In this document: positions 35,710-44,449 of the stretch, one piece after another
How the letters are laid out: each line of letters starts with the position of its first letter
Numbering within the stretch: position 1 is the first letter of the stretch
Origin: Sulfurovum indicum
Lineage (GTDB): Bacteria; Campylobacterota; Campylobacteria; Campylobacterales; Sulfurovaceae
Direction of reading: 5' to 3'
DNA: 64,000 nt
NCBI RefSeq assembly: GCF_014931715.1
Contig: NZ_CP063164.1
Location: 1 to 64,000, forward strand
The notes under the pieces: model-generated
Seen by the model: only the letters and a program-made list of their open reading frames with translations
Told to the model about the DNA's origin: nothing
Databases searched by the model: none
Position numbers and translations under genes: made by a program

Positions 35710-36877
35710 AGCTTTCCTTTGTCAAGAGTGTTTCAAACAGTTCATATATCTTTTTGCAATGAATTTCTGCTATGAATTTTCTGTTATAGTGATCAAGCCC
35801 TGTCTCGCCCATTTTTTTTACCATTTGCGGGTTGTCAATGGCTTTTTGCAGAACTCTGCTCAACTCTTTTTCATCATTGGAAGAGAAAGAGAGACCGTTT
35901 TCTTCATTTTTCAGCCATTCGCTGATTCCACCGACATTTGAAGCAAGAACGGCTTTGCCGTGTTTCATCGCCTCAATGCCGACAAGGTTGAATGTTTCGG
36001 GAGCTCGGCTTGGAATGACTACAGCATAGGCATTGGCATAGTAGTTTCCAAGTGCTTCGGAATCTATTTTTCCGTGAAATACTACTCTGCTGGATATGCC
36101 AAGTTTTTGAGACTGTTCTTCAAGCTCTTTTCTTTGTTTTCCGTCTCCGCAGATATCCAGAACAATGTTTCTGTTTTTCAGTGTTGCAAAAGCATTCAGC
36201 AGCGTATCGACCCCCTTCCCTCTGACAAGTTGGCCCACAAATAAAAAACGCTTTTCATGTGCAATGGCATTTTTGGCGATTGTGCTTCCCTCCGACTGTG
36301 AAAAGAGTGGGATCTTGGTTATTTTTTTCTCTTTAAATCCATGAAGGCCCAAGTGGTTCTTCATATAGTCGGAGGCTACAACCATATGGTCAAACTTTTT
36401 AAGAAGTGTTTGAACTTCTCTGATACCTGAAAGGGTCTTGAGTGAAATGTAAGGGAAGGAGCTCTTTTTGTTGATAAACCCAAGACATCCGTAACATCCG
36501 ATCCCGACCGGTTTTGTACAGGTTTCATGGGTAATAGTCGTATATTTATGTTCACGCAGACAGAAGTGTTTATGGTCATGTACAAAACCGATTACCGGTA
36601 TTTTGGTTTCTGCAAGTGCCCTGATGACCTCGATACTCTCCACCTGGTGTACATAAATTAGGTCCGGTTTTAGCAGTTTGAGCTGCTGTTTGATATTGGC
36701 TATAACAGTTGTGAACGAGAAAACTTGAGCGTAGTTGTGATCGATACGGCTTTTGGTACTGTAGAGAAGTATATTCTCGATATCGTATCTCTGTGAAAGT
36801 TCATGTACACTTTGGTAGATGTAAGTTTCTGCACCTCCCGTGAATCCCGCATGATCATTTACCCAAGCAATTTTCAT
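35699..36877 (-). CDS. Family 4 glycosyltransferase
   Basis: A 392-residue GT-B fold enzyme. The N-terminal block HAGFTGGAETYIYQSV and the C-terminal nucleotide-sugar site RAPETFNLVGIEAMKHGKAV (E-x7-E type) identify family GT4. It overlaps the preceding small ORF (36855-37034) by 23 bp and the following gene by 11 bp. Donor sugar unknown. Confidence 0.9.
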   Translation of the reverse strand: MKIAWVNDHAGFTGGAETYIYQSVHELSQRYDIENILLYSTKSRIDHNYAQVFSFTTVIANIKQQLKLLKPDLIYVHQVESIEVIRALAETKIPVIGFVHDHKHFCLREHKYTTITHETCTKPVGIGCYGCLGFINKKSSFPYISLKTLSGIREVQTLLKKFDHMVVASDYMKNHLGLHGFKEKKITKIPLFSQSEGSTIAKNAIAHEKRFLFVGQLVRGKGVDTLLNAFATLKNRNIVLDICGDGKQRKELEEQSQKLGISSRVVFHGKIDSEALGNYYANAYAVVIPSRAPETFNLVGIEAMKHGKAVLASNVGGISEWLKNEENGLSFSSNDEKELSRVLQKAIDNPQMVKKMGETGLDHYNRKFIAEIHCKKIYELFETLLTKESYAA

Positions 36878-37034
36878 TGTTTATCCTTTGTCTGGTTAAA
36901 AGGTCCGTGACCTTCTCTATAAGCATCGAATGATATTTTTTTGATTTTATATGATTGTCCTGAACTGATTTTCCGGTATAGGTAATATTGTTCAAGGGTA
37001 TCATGTAGATATTTTTGCAGATTAATGGAAACAT
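36855..37034 (-). CDS. Small 59-residue ORF, first gene behind EPS box 1
   Basis: An ORF of 59 codons starting MFPLICKNIYMIPL and ending NNENCLGK. AAAAGGAG lies six bases before its ATG, the best ribosome site in the area. With the -10 at 37066-37071 the leader would be about 25 bases, like the other EPS units, whereas the GT4 behind it would have a leader of about 180. It overlaps the GT4 start by 23 bp. No family recognised; it could be a leader peptide or a small protein. Confidence 0.5.
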   Translation of the reverse strand: MFPLICKNIYMIPLNNITYTGKSVQDNHIKSKKYHSMLIEKVTDLLTRQRINNENCLGK

Positions 37035-37065
37035 GTCAAACTCCTTTTCTTGTTTTTCTGGAATT

Positions 37066-37097
37066 ATTATAGAAAAGGAGAGTGCAGAAAGGTTGCA
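37066..37097 (-). promoter_or_regulatory. EPS box 1 with -10
   Basis: Read on the minus strand: TGCAACCTTTCTGCA (37083-37097), 11 bp, then a perfect TATAAT (37066-37071). It drives the small ORF, GT4, nucleotidyltransferase-like, deacetylase-like and GT2 genes. Confidence 0.75.
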
Positions 37098-37111
37098 ATG
37101 AGGGGAGAATT

Positions 37112-37144
37112 GTTAAAAAACCTGCGAAGATCTTTCACAGGTTT
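37112..37144 (-). terminator. Rho-independent terminator of manC
   Basis: On the minus strand AAACCTG (37138-37144) pairs with CAGGTTT (37118-37124), followed by TTTTTT. It lies 7 bp behind the manC stop and 15 bp before EPS box 1, so it insulates the two units. Confidence 0.75.
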
Positions 37145-37150
37145 GCTCTT

Positions 37151-38533
37151 TTAGGCTACACGGTTGAAGTCATCTTCGTAGCGTACAATATCATCCTCTT
37201 CGAGATACTCTCCTACCTGTGCTTCGATCATGACAAGGTCAATGACCCCGGGATTCTCCAGACGGTGTTTTTCTCCGGCAGGAATATATGTCGATTCGTT
37301 TGCCTGCAGCAGTTTTACTTCATCTCCAACTGTTACTCTGGCCGTACCGCTGACGACGATCCAGTGCTCATTGCGATGGAAATGTGACTGAAGGGATAGA
37401 CGCTTTCCTGGACGGACAACGATCTTTTTAGTCTTGTATGCTTTGTTGTTCTCAAGAACAGTATAGTTCCCCCATGGTCTGGCAACAGTAGAAGGTGTTG
37501 TCACAAGATCGCTATTGCGTTTTTTAAGCTCTTTGACAACCTCTTTGACATCTTGGGAAGAGCCTTTTTTGGTGATTAGAAGCGCATCAGGTGTATCAAC
37601 AATGATCAGGTCATTCACATCGACTGTTGCGATCATTCTTTCAGATGATATGATACAGTTGTTTTTTGATCGTATGGAGATCGTATTTTCATTATTGTTG
37701 ACATTGATATAATCTGTATTTTCACATATATCATCAATGGCATCAAATGATCCCATATCACTCCATTTTGCAGATAAAGGAACCACCTTGAAATTGGATG
37801 AGAGTTTTTCCATCAGTGCATCATCGATACTGACAGACTCGAGATTCTCGACACTTTGGGCGGTAATGTGGCATTCATTGTCTGTAACGACAGCCGCATT
37901 AAAAGCCTGTACTACTTTTTCAAAAAGCTCAGGGATTACTCTTTTGCATTCATTTATGAAATGTGATGCTTTAAAGCAGTAGATACCGCCGTTCCAAAGA
38001 TAGTTCCCCTGCTCCAGGAAAGATCTTGCAGTATCCTCTTCCGGTTTTTCGGTAAAGGAGATCACATCTTCCCCGTCATGACATATATATCCGTATCCTG
38101 TTGCCGGGAAGGTGGCTTCGATACCTACGGCAACAATATTATTCTCTTTTGCCAGCGCTTCAGCTTTACGGATGGTTTTTTCATATTCGGACTGATCTTT
38201 GATAAGATGATCGGAAGGAACAATACAGAGAATCTCGTCCTCATCGCTGTTCAAGGCAGCCATAATAATGGCAGCGGCACTGTTTTTGCCGATACTTTCC
38301 CAAATATAACTGCTGTTTACGTTGCCAAAGCCGTAGAGCTGGTCGAGCACTAAGAACTTCTGTGCATCATTGGATACGATCATAATTTTGTCACTGAGGG
38401 GGAGATTGCGAAGTACTGTTCTTTGAAACAGAGAACGGTTATTGTCAAACCTTACGAACTGTTTTGGCATCAGGGTTCTGCTGATTGGCCACATTCTTGT
38501 TCCGTTTCCGCCGCTTAGTATTACTGTTGTCAT
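37151..38533 (-). CDS. manC: Mannose-1-phosphate guanylyltransferase/mannose-6-phosphate isomerase
   Basis: A 460-residue bifunctional enzyme giving GDP-mannose for EPS. The N-terminal nucleotidyltransferase has GGNGTRMWPISR followed by PKQF. The C-terminal cupin isomerase has the metal site block QSHFHRNEHWIVVSGTA. ATG at 38533 follows AAAGGAC; the longer ORF has no family match. Its own EPS box (38612-38626) and terminator make it a single-gene unit with a leader of about 55 bases containing a hairpin (38550-38578). The symbol is by family; cpsB and algA are synonyms. Confidence 0.93.
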   Translation of the reverse strand: MTTVILSGGNGTRMWPISRTLMPKQFVRFDNNRSLFQRTVLRNLPLSDKIMIVSNDAQKFLVLDQLYGFGNVNSSYIWESIGKNSAAAIIMAALNSDEDEILCIVPSDHLIKDQSEYEKTIRKAEALAKENNIVAVGIEATFPATGYGYICHDGEDVISFTEKPEEDTARSFLEQGNYLWNGGIYCFKASHFINECKRVIPELFEKVVQAFNAAVVTDNECHITAQSVENLESVSIDDALMEKLSSNFKVVPLSAKWSDMGSFDAIDDICENTDYINVNNNENTISIRSKNNCIISSERMIATVDVNDLIIVDTPDALLITKKGSSQDVKEVVKELKKRNSDLVTTPSTVARPWGNYTVLENNKAYKTKKIVVRPGKRLSLQSHFHRNEHWIVVSGTARVTVGDEVKLLQANESTYIPAGEKHRLENPGVIDLVMIEAQVGEYLEEDDIVRYEDDFNRVA

Positions 38534-38549
38534 TGTTATGTCCTTTATC

Positions 38550-38578
38550 AAAAGATGCTCCCAGAAGGAGTATCTTTT
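38550..38578 (-). promoter_or_regulatory. Hairpin in the manC leader
   Basis: In the minus-strand RNA AAAAGAU and CUCC pair with GGAG and AUCUUUU around loop UUCUG, with one A-C mismatch. It lies between the -10 and the manC ribosome site. It could end read-through from the upstream gene or affect manC translation. Confidence 0.4.
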
Positions 38579-38594
38579 AGTTTTTATAGGGGGT

Positions 38595-38626
38595 AGTATA
38601 GGGAATGAATATGCAGATAGTTTGCA
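38595..38626 (-). promoter_or_regulatory. EPS box 3 with -10
   Basis: Minus strand: TGCAAACTATCTGCA (38612-38626), 11 bp, then TATACT (38595-38600). It drives manC. Confidence 0.75.
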
Positions 38627-38676
38627 TAAATATGAATGTAAACTGTATCGCATCACTTCAGTGCATCTTTTCCTAT

Positions 38677-38793
38677 TCAAATAAACGGGATCGCTGCCAA
38701 TGCAGAAGAGAGAATGATGGAAATAATAATGATCTTTATTTTTCCTACCTCATAGCCGGACCTTTCAAGCTCATAGTTGTTGTAAACCATCAT
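38677..38793 (-). CDS. Small 38-residue membrane ORF coupled to a nucleotidyltransferase
   Basis: A 38-codon ORF starting with two ATGs one base after the stop of the nucleotidyltransferase gene; AGGAT overlaps that stop as ribosome site. After NNYELERSGYEVGK comes a single hydrophobic helix (IKIIIISIILSSALAAIPFI), so it could be a small single-pass membrane protein with the N terminus in the cytoplasm. No family recognised. Too short for ordinary ORF lists. Confidence 0.45.
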   Translation of the reverse strand: MMVYNNYELERSGYEVGKIKIIIISIILSSALAAIPFI

Positions 38794-38794
38794 A

Positions 38795-39688
38795 CTATCC
38801 TGCATATTTCATTCTTCTGCTGTAGTGACTTTCATTGACCTGCGGTATATCCTGAATGAGAGGTGTATGAGGCATCTCTTCAGAAGATACAGCATCGTAA
38901 TTGACGATAAGCCCTGCTTTGGAAAATTCGATCTGGTTGATCTCATTCTTCAGTGCCATCAGATTTGCACGGTAGTAGTCCTCTATTGTACCGATATCTA
39001 TCCACTGGAAAGGAAGGTTGATCCCGTATATCGGGGTATCACTGCTGACAAGTTTTGGAAACAGTTCTCCGCCGATGTCATAGTTCCCCTCTGCAGGAAT
39101 ATGGGAGAATATCTCAGGTTCAAAGATATAAATACCTGTATTTACAAGATTTGAACGTGCCTCTTCGATTTTCGGTTTCTCCTGAAACGATACGACCCTG
39201 TCTGAATCATCAAGCTCTACTACACCGTACTTGTCAACACTCTCCATTGGTACTTCTTTCAGAAGCATGGAAGAGATACCTCCATGCTGTTTGTGCATCT
39301 TGACGGCTTTGGAAAGGTCCGCATCTATGATCGCATCTCCGCAAATGACAAGGAATGTATCATCGAAAAATGCTTTCTCATTCTGGATCTTTCTCATGCC
39401 TGCTGCAGAACCGATGGCATTTCCGTGACGTACTCCGTCAATGATCTCTCCTTCGAATGAGTAACGGATGGAGACGCCAAACTGTGAACCGTCTTTGAAG
39501 TAGTTCTCTATCTCTTCTGAGAGGTAGCTTGTGTTGATAACGATCTCATTGAATCCGTCAGCTTTCAGTTTTTTGATGATCAGTTCCATGACCGGTACGT
39601 CCAGGATGGGTAGCATCGGCTTTGGTGTCGTATTTGTTAAAGGCTGTACTCTTGTTCCTTTTCCTGCTGCTAAAATCATTGCTTTCAT
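38795..39688 (-). CDS. Sugar-1-phosphate nucleotidyltransferase
   Basis: A 297-residue NTP-transferase with the signature AAGKGTRVQPLT then PKPMLPI and the metal/sugar part LVICGDAIIDADLS. It is closest in style to mannose- or glucose-1-phosphate nucleotidyltransferases without the long hexapeptide tail, and makes an activated sugar for EPS. The donor base is not clear from sequence. ATG at 39688 follows AAGGATTACATA; the longer ORF is spurious. Box 2 lies 45 bp upstream. Confidence 0.88.
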   Translation of the reverse strand: MKAMILAAGKGTRVQPLTNTTPKPMLPILDVPVMELIIKKLKADGFNEIVINTSYLSEEIENYFKDGSQFGVSIRYSFEGEIIDGVRHGNAIGSAAGMRKIQNEKAFFDDTFLVICGDAIIDADLSKAVKMHKQHGGISSMLLKEVPMESVDKYGVVELDDSDRVVSFQEKPKIEEARSNLVNTGIYIFEPEIFSHIPAEGNYDIGGELFPKLVSSDTPIYGINLPFQWIDIGTIEDYYRANLMALKNEINQIEFSKAGLIVNYDAVSSEEMPHTPLIQDIPQVNESHYSRRMKYAG

Positions 39689-39716
39689 TATGTAATCCTT
39701 TTTGACTGTTTGTGTT

Positions 39717-39748
39717 ATTGTAAAGGAAGAGAATGCAGGTAGATTGCA
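39717..39748 (-). promoter_or_regulatory. EPS box 2 with -10
   Basis: Minus strand: TGCAATCTACCTGCA (39734-39748), 11 bp, then TACAAT (39717-39722). It drives the sugar nucleotidyltransferase and the 38-residue ORF. Confidence 0.75.
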
Positions 39749-39808
39749 AGCATAATTTTTTTTAAAATTAAAAATTTTTCTACAAAAGTATGTATATACG
39801 GGGTTTGA

Positions 39809-39829
39809 GAAGAGCCATTCAGGCTCTTC
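39809..39829 (-). terminator. Hairpin overlapping the flippase stop
   Basis: GAAGAGCC pairs with GGCTCTTC (8 bp, 5-base loop); the flippase stop codon lies in the loop. There is no T-run behind it on the minus strand, so termination is not certain. Confidence 0.4.
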
Positions 39830-41330
39830 GGATCTTTTTGTACAGAAGTTCAGCCTCTTTGGGAAAGGTGAAGATACCATATACCAAAGAGAATACAAGC
39901 ATGACCAAAACAGCATCAAATCCCAGCTTGATGATAGCATCCGGCACGATAAGACCTTTGAGCAGATATCCCAGGTAAAGTGTACCTGCAAATACAGCAG
40001 CAAAAGGGAAAAGATAACCTCTTAGATATTCACCAATATTTACACCGGAGTATTTCAGGGTCGCAGGGATATTGTAAAACAGGGCCAGAATGACATTGGG
40101 CAGAAGTGTTCCTATGGCAGCTCCGACCATACCGTACTGTTTAACCAGTATGATGCTGAGTATTACATTAACGGTTGCTTCCAGTAAGCCTATTTTCATC
40201 AATTCTATATGTTTGTTGTTCATTAAAAGTACCTGTACCATCGAGCTCCTAAAAACTACCAGCACATACATGGAGACCAGCAGTATTCTGGCTACAAGAA
40301 TAGTCTGTGCATCATTGATGTGAAGCCATAGCATCAAAAGCTCCTCAATGAACAGGAACATAGGAATAAAAAGAGCAGTCGCTACCGCAGATACGATCTT
40401 GTTGGAGTGCATCAGGAGGCTTGAAAGAGCCTCTTTGTCACTGCGGGCATTGAGCATGGCGGCTTTGGTTCCCAAACTTTCATGAAACTGTGTGGCAAAC
40501 TGGCGAAAGAGTTCTGCAACCCTCGCTGCGATCTGGTAAAGTCCTACAAATGTGACACCGGCAACTGCCGAGATGATGATCTGATCTGTTCTGAAAATAA
40601 TAATATTACTGAACATGATAAGATAGGCACTTAAAGAGAACTGCATAGATCTTCTGACATCACCAAAGTCGATCAGCTTCCATGAGAACTTCAGTTCCCG
40701 AACATGATGTTTTGCTACGAACAAAAAGAGCAGATTGTTCAAAAACTGTGTTGCTACCGCAACGGCAGCAAAGATATGAAGAGGCTGGTCCCATACCACA
40801 CACTGCCACAATAAAACGGCATTGAGTATGACAAAGAGCGTATTGACAAGGTTCCTTGCTTTAAGAAGATGAAGTCCTACAAGTATCTCTGCACTGAATC
40901 CGAGTGAAAACGCTGCTGCACTGCCAAGTCCGAAGACAAGCAGTGCAAGCATATACTCATGCACTTTTTCTGTGTCGGAAAGGACAAAGAGAGACTCTAT
41001 ATTGAAACTCAATACAATCGTACTCAAGGCAATCATGACGGCGATGATGAAGTAGACTGCAAGATAGGTGGAGAAAAGTTTGCTCAGCTGATGTATTCGG
41101 TTGTGTTCCATAAGCTCGGCACTCTTTTTCTGGATGGTCACCCCAAGTCCAAATTCAAGCAGTACGGCATATCCGAAGATACTCCACATAAGTGCCCAGA
41201 AGCCATAATCCTCCTGCTGCATCCCCATAAACATAATACGTACAAGGAACAAAGATACAACGATCTTGATCATTAGATGGATATAGTTTGACAAGGTTGC
41301 GCTTAGCATAGTTTTTTTATTGACGCTCAC
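39819..41330 (-). CDS. Oligosaccharide flippase (Wzx-type)
   Basis: A 503-residue integral membrane protein with about 12-14 helices of the MOP flippase superfamily (start SVNKKTMLSATLSNYIHLMI, typical polysaccharide-export start). It would flip the undecaprenyl-linked repeat unit to the periplasmic side. It overlaps the GT4 gene upstream by 4 bp (ATGA) and so lies in the box 6 unit. A role in EPS is strongly supported by context. Confidence 0.88.
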   Translation of the reverse strand: MSVNKKTMLSATLSNYIHLMIKIVVSLFLVRIMFMGMQQEDYGFWALMWSIFGYAVLLEFGLGVTIQKKSAELMEHNRIHQLSKLFSTYLAVYFIIAVMIALSTIVLSFNIESLFVLSDTEKVHEYMLALLVFGLGSAAAFSLGFSAEILVGLHLLKARNLVNTLFVILNAVLLWQCVVWDQPLHIFAAVAVATQFLNNLLFLFVAKHHVRELKFSWKLIDFGDVRRSMQFSLSAYLIMFSNIIIFRTDQIIISAVAGVTFVGLYQIAARVAELFRQFATQFHESLGTKAAMLNARSDKEALSSLLMHSNKIVSAVATALFIPMFLFIEELLMLWLHINDAQTILVARILLVSMYVLVVFRSSMVQVLLMNNKHIELMKIGLLEATVNVILSIILVKQYGMVGAAIGTLLPNVILALFYNIPATLKYSGVNIGEYLRGYLFPFAAVFAGTLYLGYLLKGLIVPDAIIKLGFDAVLVMLVFSLVYGIFTFPKEAELLYKKIRRA

Positions 41331-42463
41331 GGGTGGACTCCTGCTATCTCTTTAAGAAGTACCTCTATCTTGCTTTTTACTTTTTGTATATTATAATGAT
41401 TTCGGACATGTTCGTATCCGTTCTCCTGAAGTTTTTTAAGACACTCTTTGTCAAAGTAGACTTTTTCTATTTGCGATAACAGGTCATTGATATTGTTTGT
41501 TTCGAAGAGAAGACCGTTTTGTCCATGATCTATGATCTCTGCCGGTCCGTAGTCATCAGAGGCAATGACCGCGCATCCGTGAGCCATTGCCTCTATGATC
41601 ACCAGGCCGAAAGGCTCACGCATTCTCGTAGGCATCAGCAGTGCGGATGCTCCGGTATAGATCTCTTCTCTTGATGTGACCTTTCCTTTAAAATTTACAC
41701 TGGAGGCTATTGGTTCTGCCATATCCTTGCACTTTGCAATATAGTCCGGATCACCGTTTCCGTAAATATCCAGAATGAATTTGCTTTCGGGATGTCGTAA
41801 GGCGAATCTTTTGAGTGCCTCTATAGCAAGGTCAAGCCCTTTTTCCTCTTCTATTCTTCCGGCAAAGACAAATTTTATTTCCGTATGTTCTGATATCTTT
41901 TTCTCGGGGATCTTTGTTGCATTTGGATATACATATGTCGTTTCAGATCCGTATTTCTCCCGCATCTCCCTTGCCACCCATTCGGATACACAGATAGCCG
42001 GAGAGATAGAGGTGTTGCCGTAACCCAGAAAAGGAAGCAGTGATTTGATCTTCTGCTTTAAAGGAGAGCCCTTTTGCATATAGCCGTACATCCAGAAATC
42101 TCCGATCTCAAATACATAGGGAATATTTTGCTGTTGTGCGGCCTTGATAACAAGGAGTCCTATGCCCCGAAGAGACCAGAAGTAGACCAGGTCCGGTTTG
42201 AAATGTCTGATGGTTTCCAGTACAGTTTTATAGTTATGGTATTCGTCTTGTTTTTTTGATATTCGGGAACTTTTGGCATAATCTGTCAGGTGCATATCCC
42301 TCAGTATGCCTTCTTCTTTCCGGGATGTTTTTTGATAGTCGGATGTCACGACCATGATCTCATGGCCTCTGTTTTTGAGAAAATCCATCGTCTCTTTACA
42401 GGCGATCTCATAGCCGCCTATAAAGTGGGGCGGATAGTAGTTGGTTACGGTTAAAATACGCAT
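41327..42463 (-). CDS. Family 4 glycosyltransferase
   Basis: A 378-residue GT-B enzyme. Its start RILTVTNYYPPHFIGGYEIACKE is truncated here to the motif PPHFIGG; the nucleotide site is REPFGLVIIEAMAHGCAVIA (E-x7-E). ATG at 42463 follows AGGAAGATAAT; the longer ORF runs through the promoter and is spurious. First gene behind box 6, coupled to the flippase. Confidence 0.9.
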   Translation of the reverse strand: MRILTVTNYYPPHFIGGYEIACKETMDFLKNRGHEIMVVTSDYQKTSRKEEGILRDMHLTDYAKSSRISKKQDEYHNYKTVLETIRHFKPDLVYFWSLRGIGLLVIKAAQQQNIPYVFEIGDFWMYGYMQKGSPLKQKIKSLLPFLGYGNTSISPAICVSEWVAREMREKYGSETTYVYPNATKIPEKKISEHTEIKFVFAGRIEEEKGLDLAIEALKRFALRHPESKFILDIYGNGDPDYIAKCKDMAEPIASSVNFKGKVTSREEIYTGASALLMPTRMREPFGLVIIEAMAHGCAVIASDDYGPAEIIDHGQNGLLFETNNINDLLSQIEKVYFDKECLKKLQENGYEHVRNHYNIQKVKSKIEVLLKEIAGVHP

Positions 42464-42527
42464 ATTATCTTCCTGGGTAAAATGTTTTTTAGTGTGCTCC
42501 CCGACAGAGAGTACTTTTATGGTGACA

Positions 42528-42559
42528 ATATTACATGTCAAAAAGGCAAAAAGATTGCA
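42528..42559 (-). promoter_or_regulatory. EPS box 6 with -10
   Basis: Minus strand: TGCAATCTTTTTGCC (42545-42559, last base off consensus), 11 bp, then TAATAT (42528-42533). It drives the GT4 and flippase genes. The leader is about 58 bases and contains a CTC/GAG hairpin like that of manC. Confidence 0.7.
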
Positions 42560-42581
42560 AAAGACGGCATGAAGATCTATT

Positions 42582-43895
42582 TTATCTTTTTTTCTTTTTT
42601 GTCTCCTCGTCCAACATCCTTGAGACTGCGGCGATGAGAGCAAAAACAAACATCATCTGGTAGTAGTTGTTAGTCTGTTTGAGCACCCACTCCAGTGTTG
42701 ACTGGATATACCATGCGGTCAGTCCTCCGGCAATCCCGATAGGAATGAAACGGTAAGGATGCCCTTTCATCCGGAAATAGTTACGCAGATTCTTTCCGTA
42801 AAAATATAAGATAAAGATGAAGAATACTACAAGATTGTGCCAGCCGGTCTCTGCAGCGATCATCAGGTAGATCGTTTCGACAAGGCCTCCTTTTTCATAA
42901 GGGTCATTTCTGGGGATATGTGCACCGTACGGATAGGGGTCGTTGATCTTGAGACCGAAATTGTTCAGTCCGATACCCAGTATTTTGTCATCAGCCATCT
43001 TCCGGGCAGCGATTGCCAGACGTATTCTTGTGTTTGCCGACTCCTCAGGAGCGGTCTGAACCCTTTCAATGATACTGTCCATCGCTTTATACATGACAAT
43101 GGAGCCCAAAAGAAGGAAGAGGAAAGTAACACCGACTTTTCTCAGGGAGAAGTGGCTTCGGTAGGAGAAATAAAATATCATTATGATGGACATGGCATAC
43201 ATTGCAAGTCCCGCACGTGAAAGTGTAGAGACGATATCTATGCTTGCCATACCGAAGACGGGGAGCCAATAGTAGAGCTTTATATCTTCCTTGTTGAGCA
43301 GAAGGCTCAGAAGCATCGATCCGTACATGATCATATAGAGCACCAGTGAGTTCTGGTGAGGAAAAGGACCGTATGTCTGAAAGATACCCATAAGGTACTT
43401 TTGTTTGAGTACGATATAGGTAATATAGATCGTAATAATGGAGATACTTACCATCATGTCGGTAATATCTTCAAACTGCCGTATCATATTATAAACGACA
43501 TAAAAGAAGATGTACATCCGTATCATTTTCCATAGCTCGAAAAATGAATAGAGATAGACATCACTGTTGACCAGGGAAAGGAGAGAGAAGAAAAAGTAGG
43601 TAAAGTATAAAAAGGTGCCAGGAGGTCTTTTAATGGGGTACTCTTTTCTTCTGCCGATTATGACGGCCAATAGAGAAAAGGTGAGAATATCGACCATACC
43701 GATCTCAAATCCTCTTGAAGTACCCCTGTAGTGTTCGTGGGAAAAAAAGTTGATATCGACCATATTACAGGTAAAAAAGAGCAGCAGGAACCAGAGTACC
43801 TTTTCATACTTTGGAAATTTTCTTGCCATGATATAATTAAAAGGTACTCCAAACAGAAGGACCAGAAAAAAGATGACATATTTAAGTTCGGACAT
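42582..43895 (-). CDS. O-antigen ligase/polymerase family membrane protein (Wzy-like)
   Basis: A 437-residue protein with about ten to twelve helices and a long periplasmic loop (LGIGLNNFGLKINDPYPYGAHIP, AETGWHNLVVF) typical of the Wzy/WaaL (O-antigen ligase) superfamily. In an EPS locus it most likely polymerises the repeat unit at the periplasmic face. It is the last gene of the long unit behind box 4, 11 bp after the acyltransferase. Confidence 0.85.
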   Translation of the reverse strand: MSELKYVIFFLVLLFGVPFNYIMARKFPKYEKVLWFLLLFFTCNMVDINFFSHEHYRGTSRGFEIGMVDILTFSLLAVIIGRRKEYPIKRPPGTFLYFTYFFFSLLSLVNSDVYLYSFFELWKMIRMYIFFYVVYNMIRQFEDITDMMVSISIITIYITYIVLKQKYLMGIFQTYGPFPHQNSLVLYMIMYGSMLLSLLLNKEDIKLYYWLPVFGMASIDIVSTLSRAGLAMYAMSIIMIFYFSYRSHFSLRKVGVTFLFLLLGSIVMYKAMDSIIERVQTAPEESANTRIRLAIAARKMADDKILGIGLNNFGLKINDPYPYGAHIPRNDPYEKGGLVETIYLMIAAETGWHNLVVFFIFILYFYGKNLRNYFRMKGHPYRFIPIGIAGGLTAWYIQSTLEWVLKQTNNYYQMMFVFALIAAVSRMLDEETKKKKR

Positions 43896-43906
43896 GGTTT
43901 GTCTTT

Positions 43907-44449
43907 TTATTTGTCTGGCAGAGGTTTATCCTCTCTTATTTTGATCAGTTTTGCCGGGATACCCGCTACTACACCATAGGGTTCCACATCATTCAGCACG
44001 ACGGCATTGGCTCCGACACGCGCATAGTCACCCAAGTGCACAGCACCCAGTATTTTGGCACCTGTACCCACTTCAATATAGTCTCCCAGTACCGGGTCGC
44101 TTCCTTCATGGCATTCACCTCTGTCACCAAGTGTAACCCCCTGATGCAGGATGCAGTTTCTTCCTATAATAGCATTTTCTCCTACGACAACGCCGCTGGG
44201 ATGGGGCAGGTAAAGCCCTCCCCCGATCCTGGCACCTCTGGCGATGTCACAAGAAAAAAGTATTTGGTTCAGAAGCGAAAAGAGTTTGCCTATGATACCA
44301 AGCCGACAGCGTGTGAACAGAGATGAAAGTCTGAAAAGAACGACCGGCCACATACGCGGATGTATGACATAGAGCAGATCAGTACTTCTGTTTTGGGAAG
44401 TACCCCGTACCATATGGATGTCAAGTCGCAAAGTTTGTAGAAAATGCAT
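43907..44449 (-). CDS. Hexapeptide-repeat acyltransferase (serine acetyltransferase-like)
   Basis: A 180-residue protein with left-handed beta-helix repeats and the CysE-like active block LPHPSGVVVGENAIIG then GVTLGD. It lacks the long N-terminal domain of housekeeping CysE, so it probably acetylates an EPS sugar. It overlaps the Wza-like gene by one base. Confidence 0.82.
   Translation of the reverse strand: MHFLQTLRLDIHMVRGTSQNRSTDLLYVIHPRMWPVVLFRLSSLFTRCRLGIIGKLFSLLNQILFSCDIARGARIGGGLYLPHPSGVVVGENAIIGRNCILHQGVTLGDRGECHEGSDPVLGDYIEVGTGAKILGAVHLGDYARVGANAVVLNDVEPYGVVAGIPAKLIKIREDKPLPDK

Noticed and set aside
38605-38838. 77-residue plus-strand ORF
   Set aside because: It crosses the manC promoter and is antisense to the small 38-codon ORF and the nucleotidyltransferase end; no ribosome site.
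42545-42559. Sigma-54 type -24/-12 promoter (GGCA-N7-TTGCA on the plus strand)
   Set aside because: The match points away from the gene it would serve, the other eight boxes lack GG at -24, and all nine fit a -10 hexamer at 11 bp.
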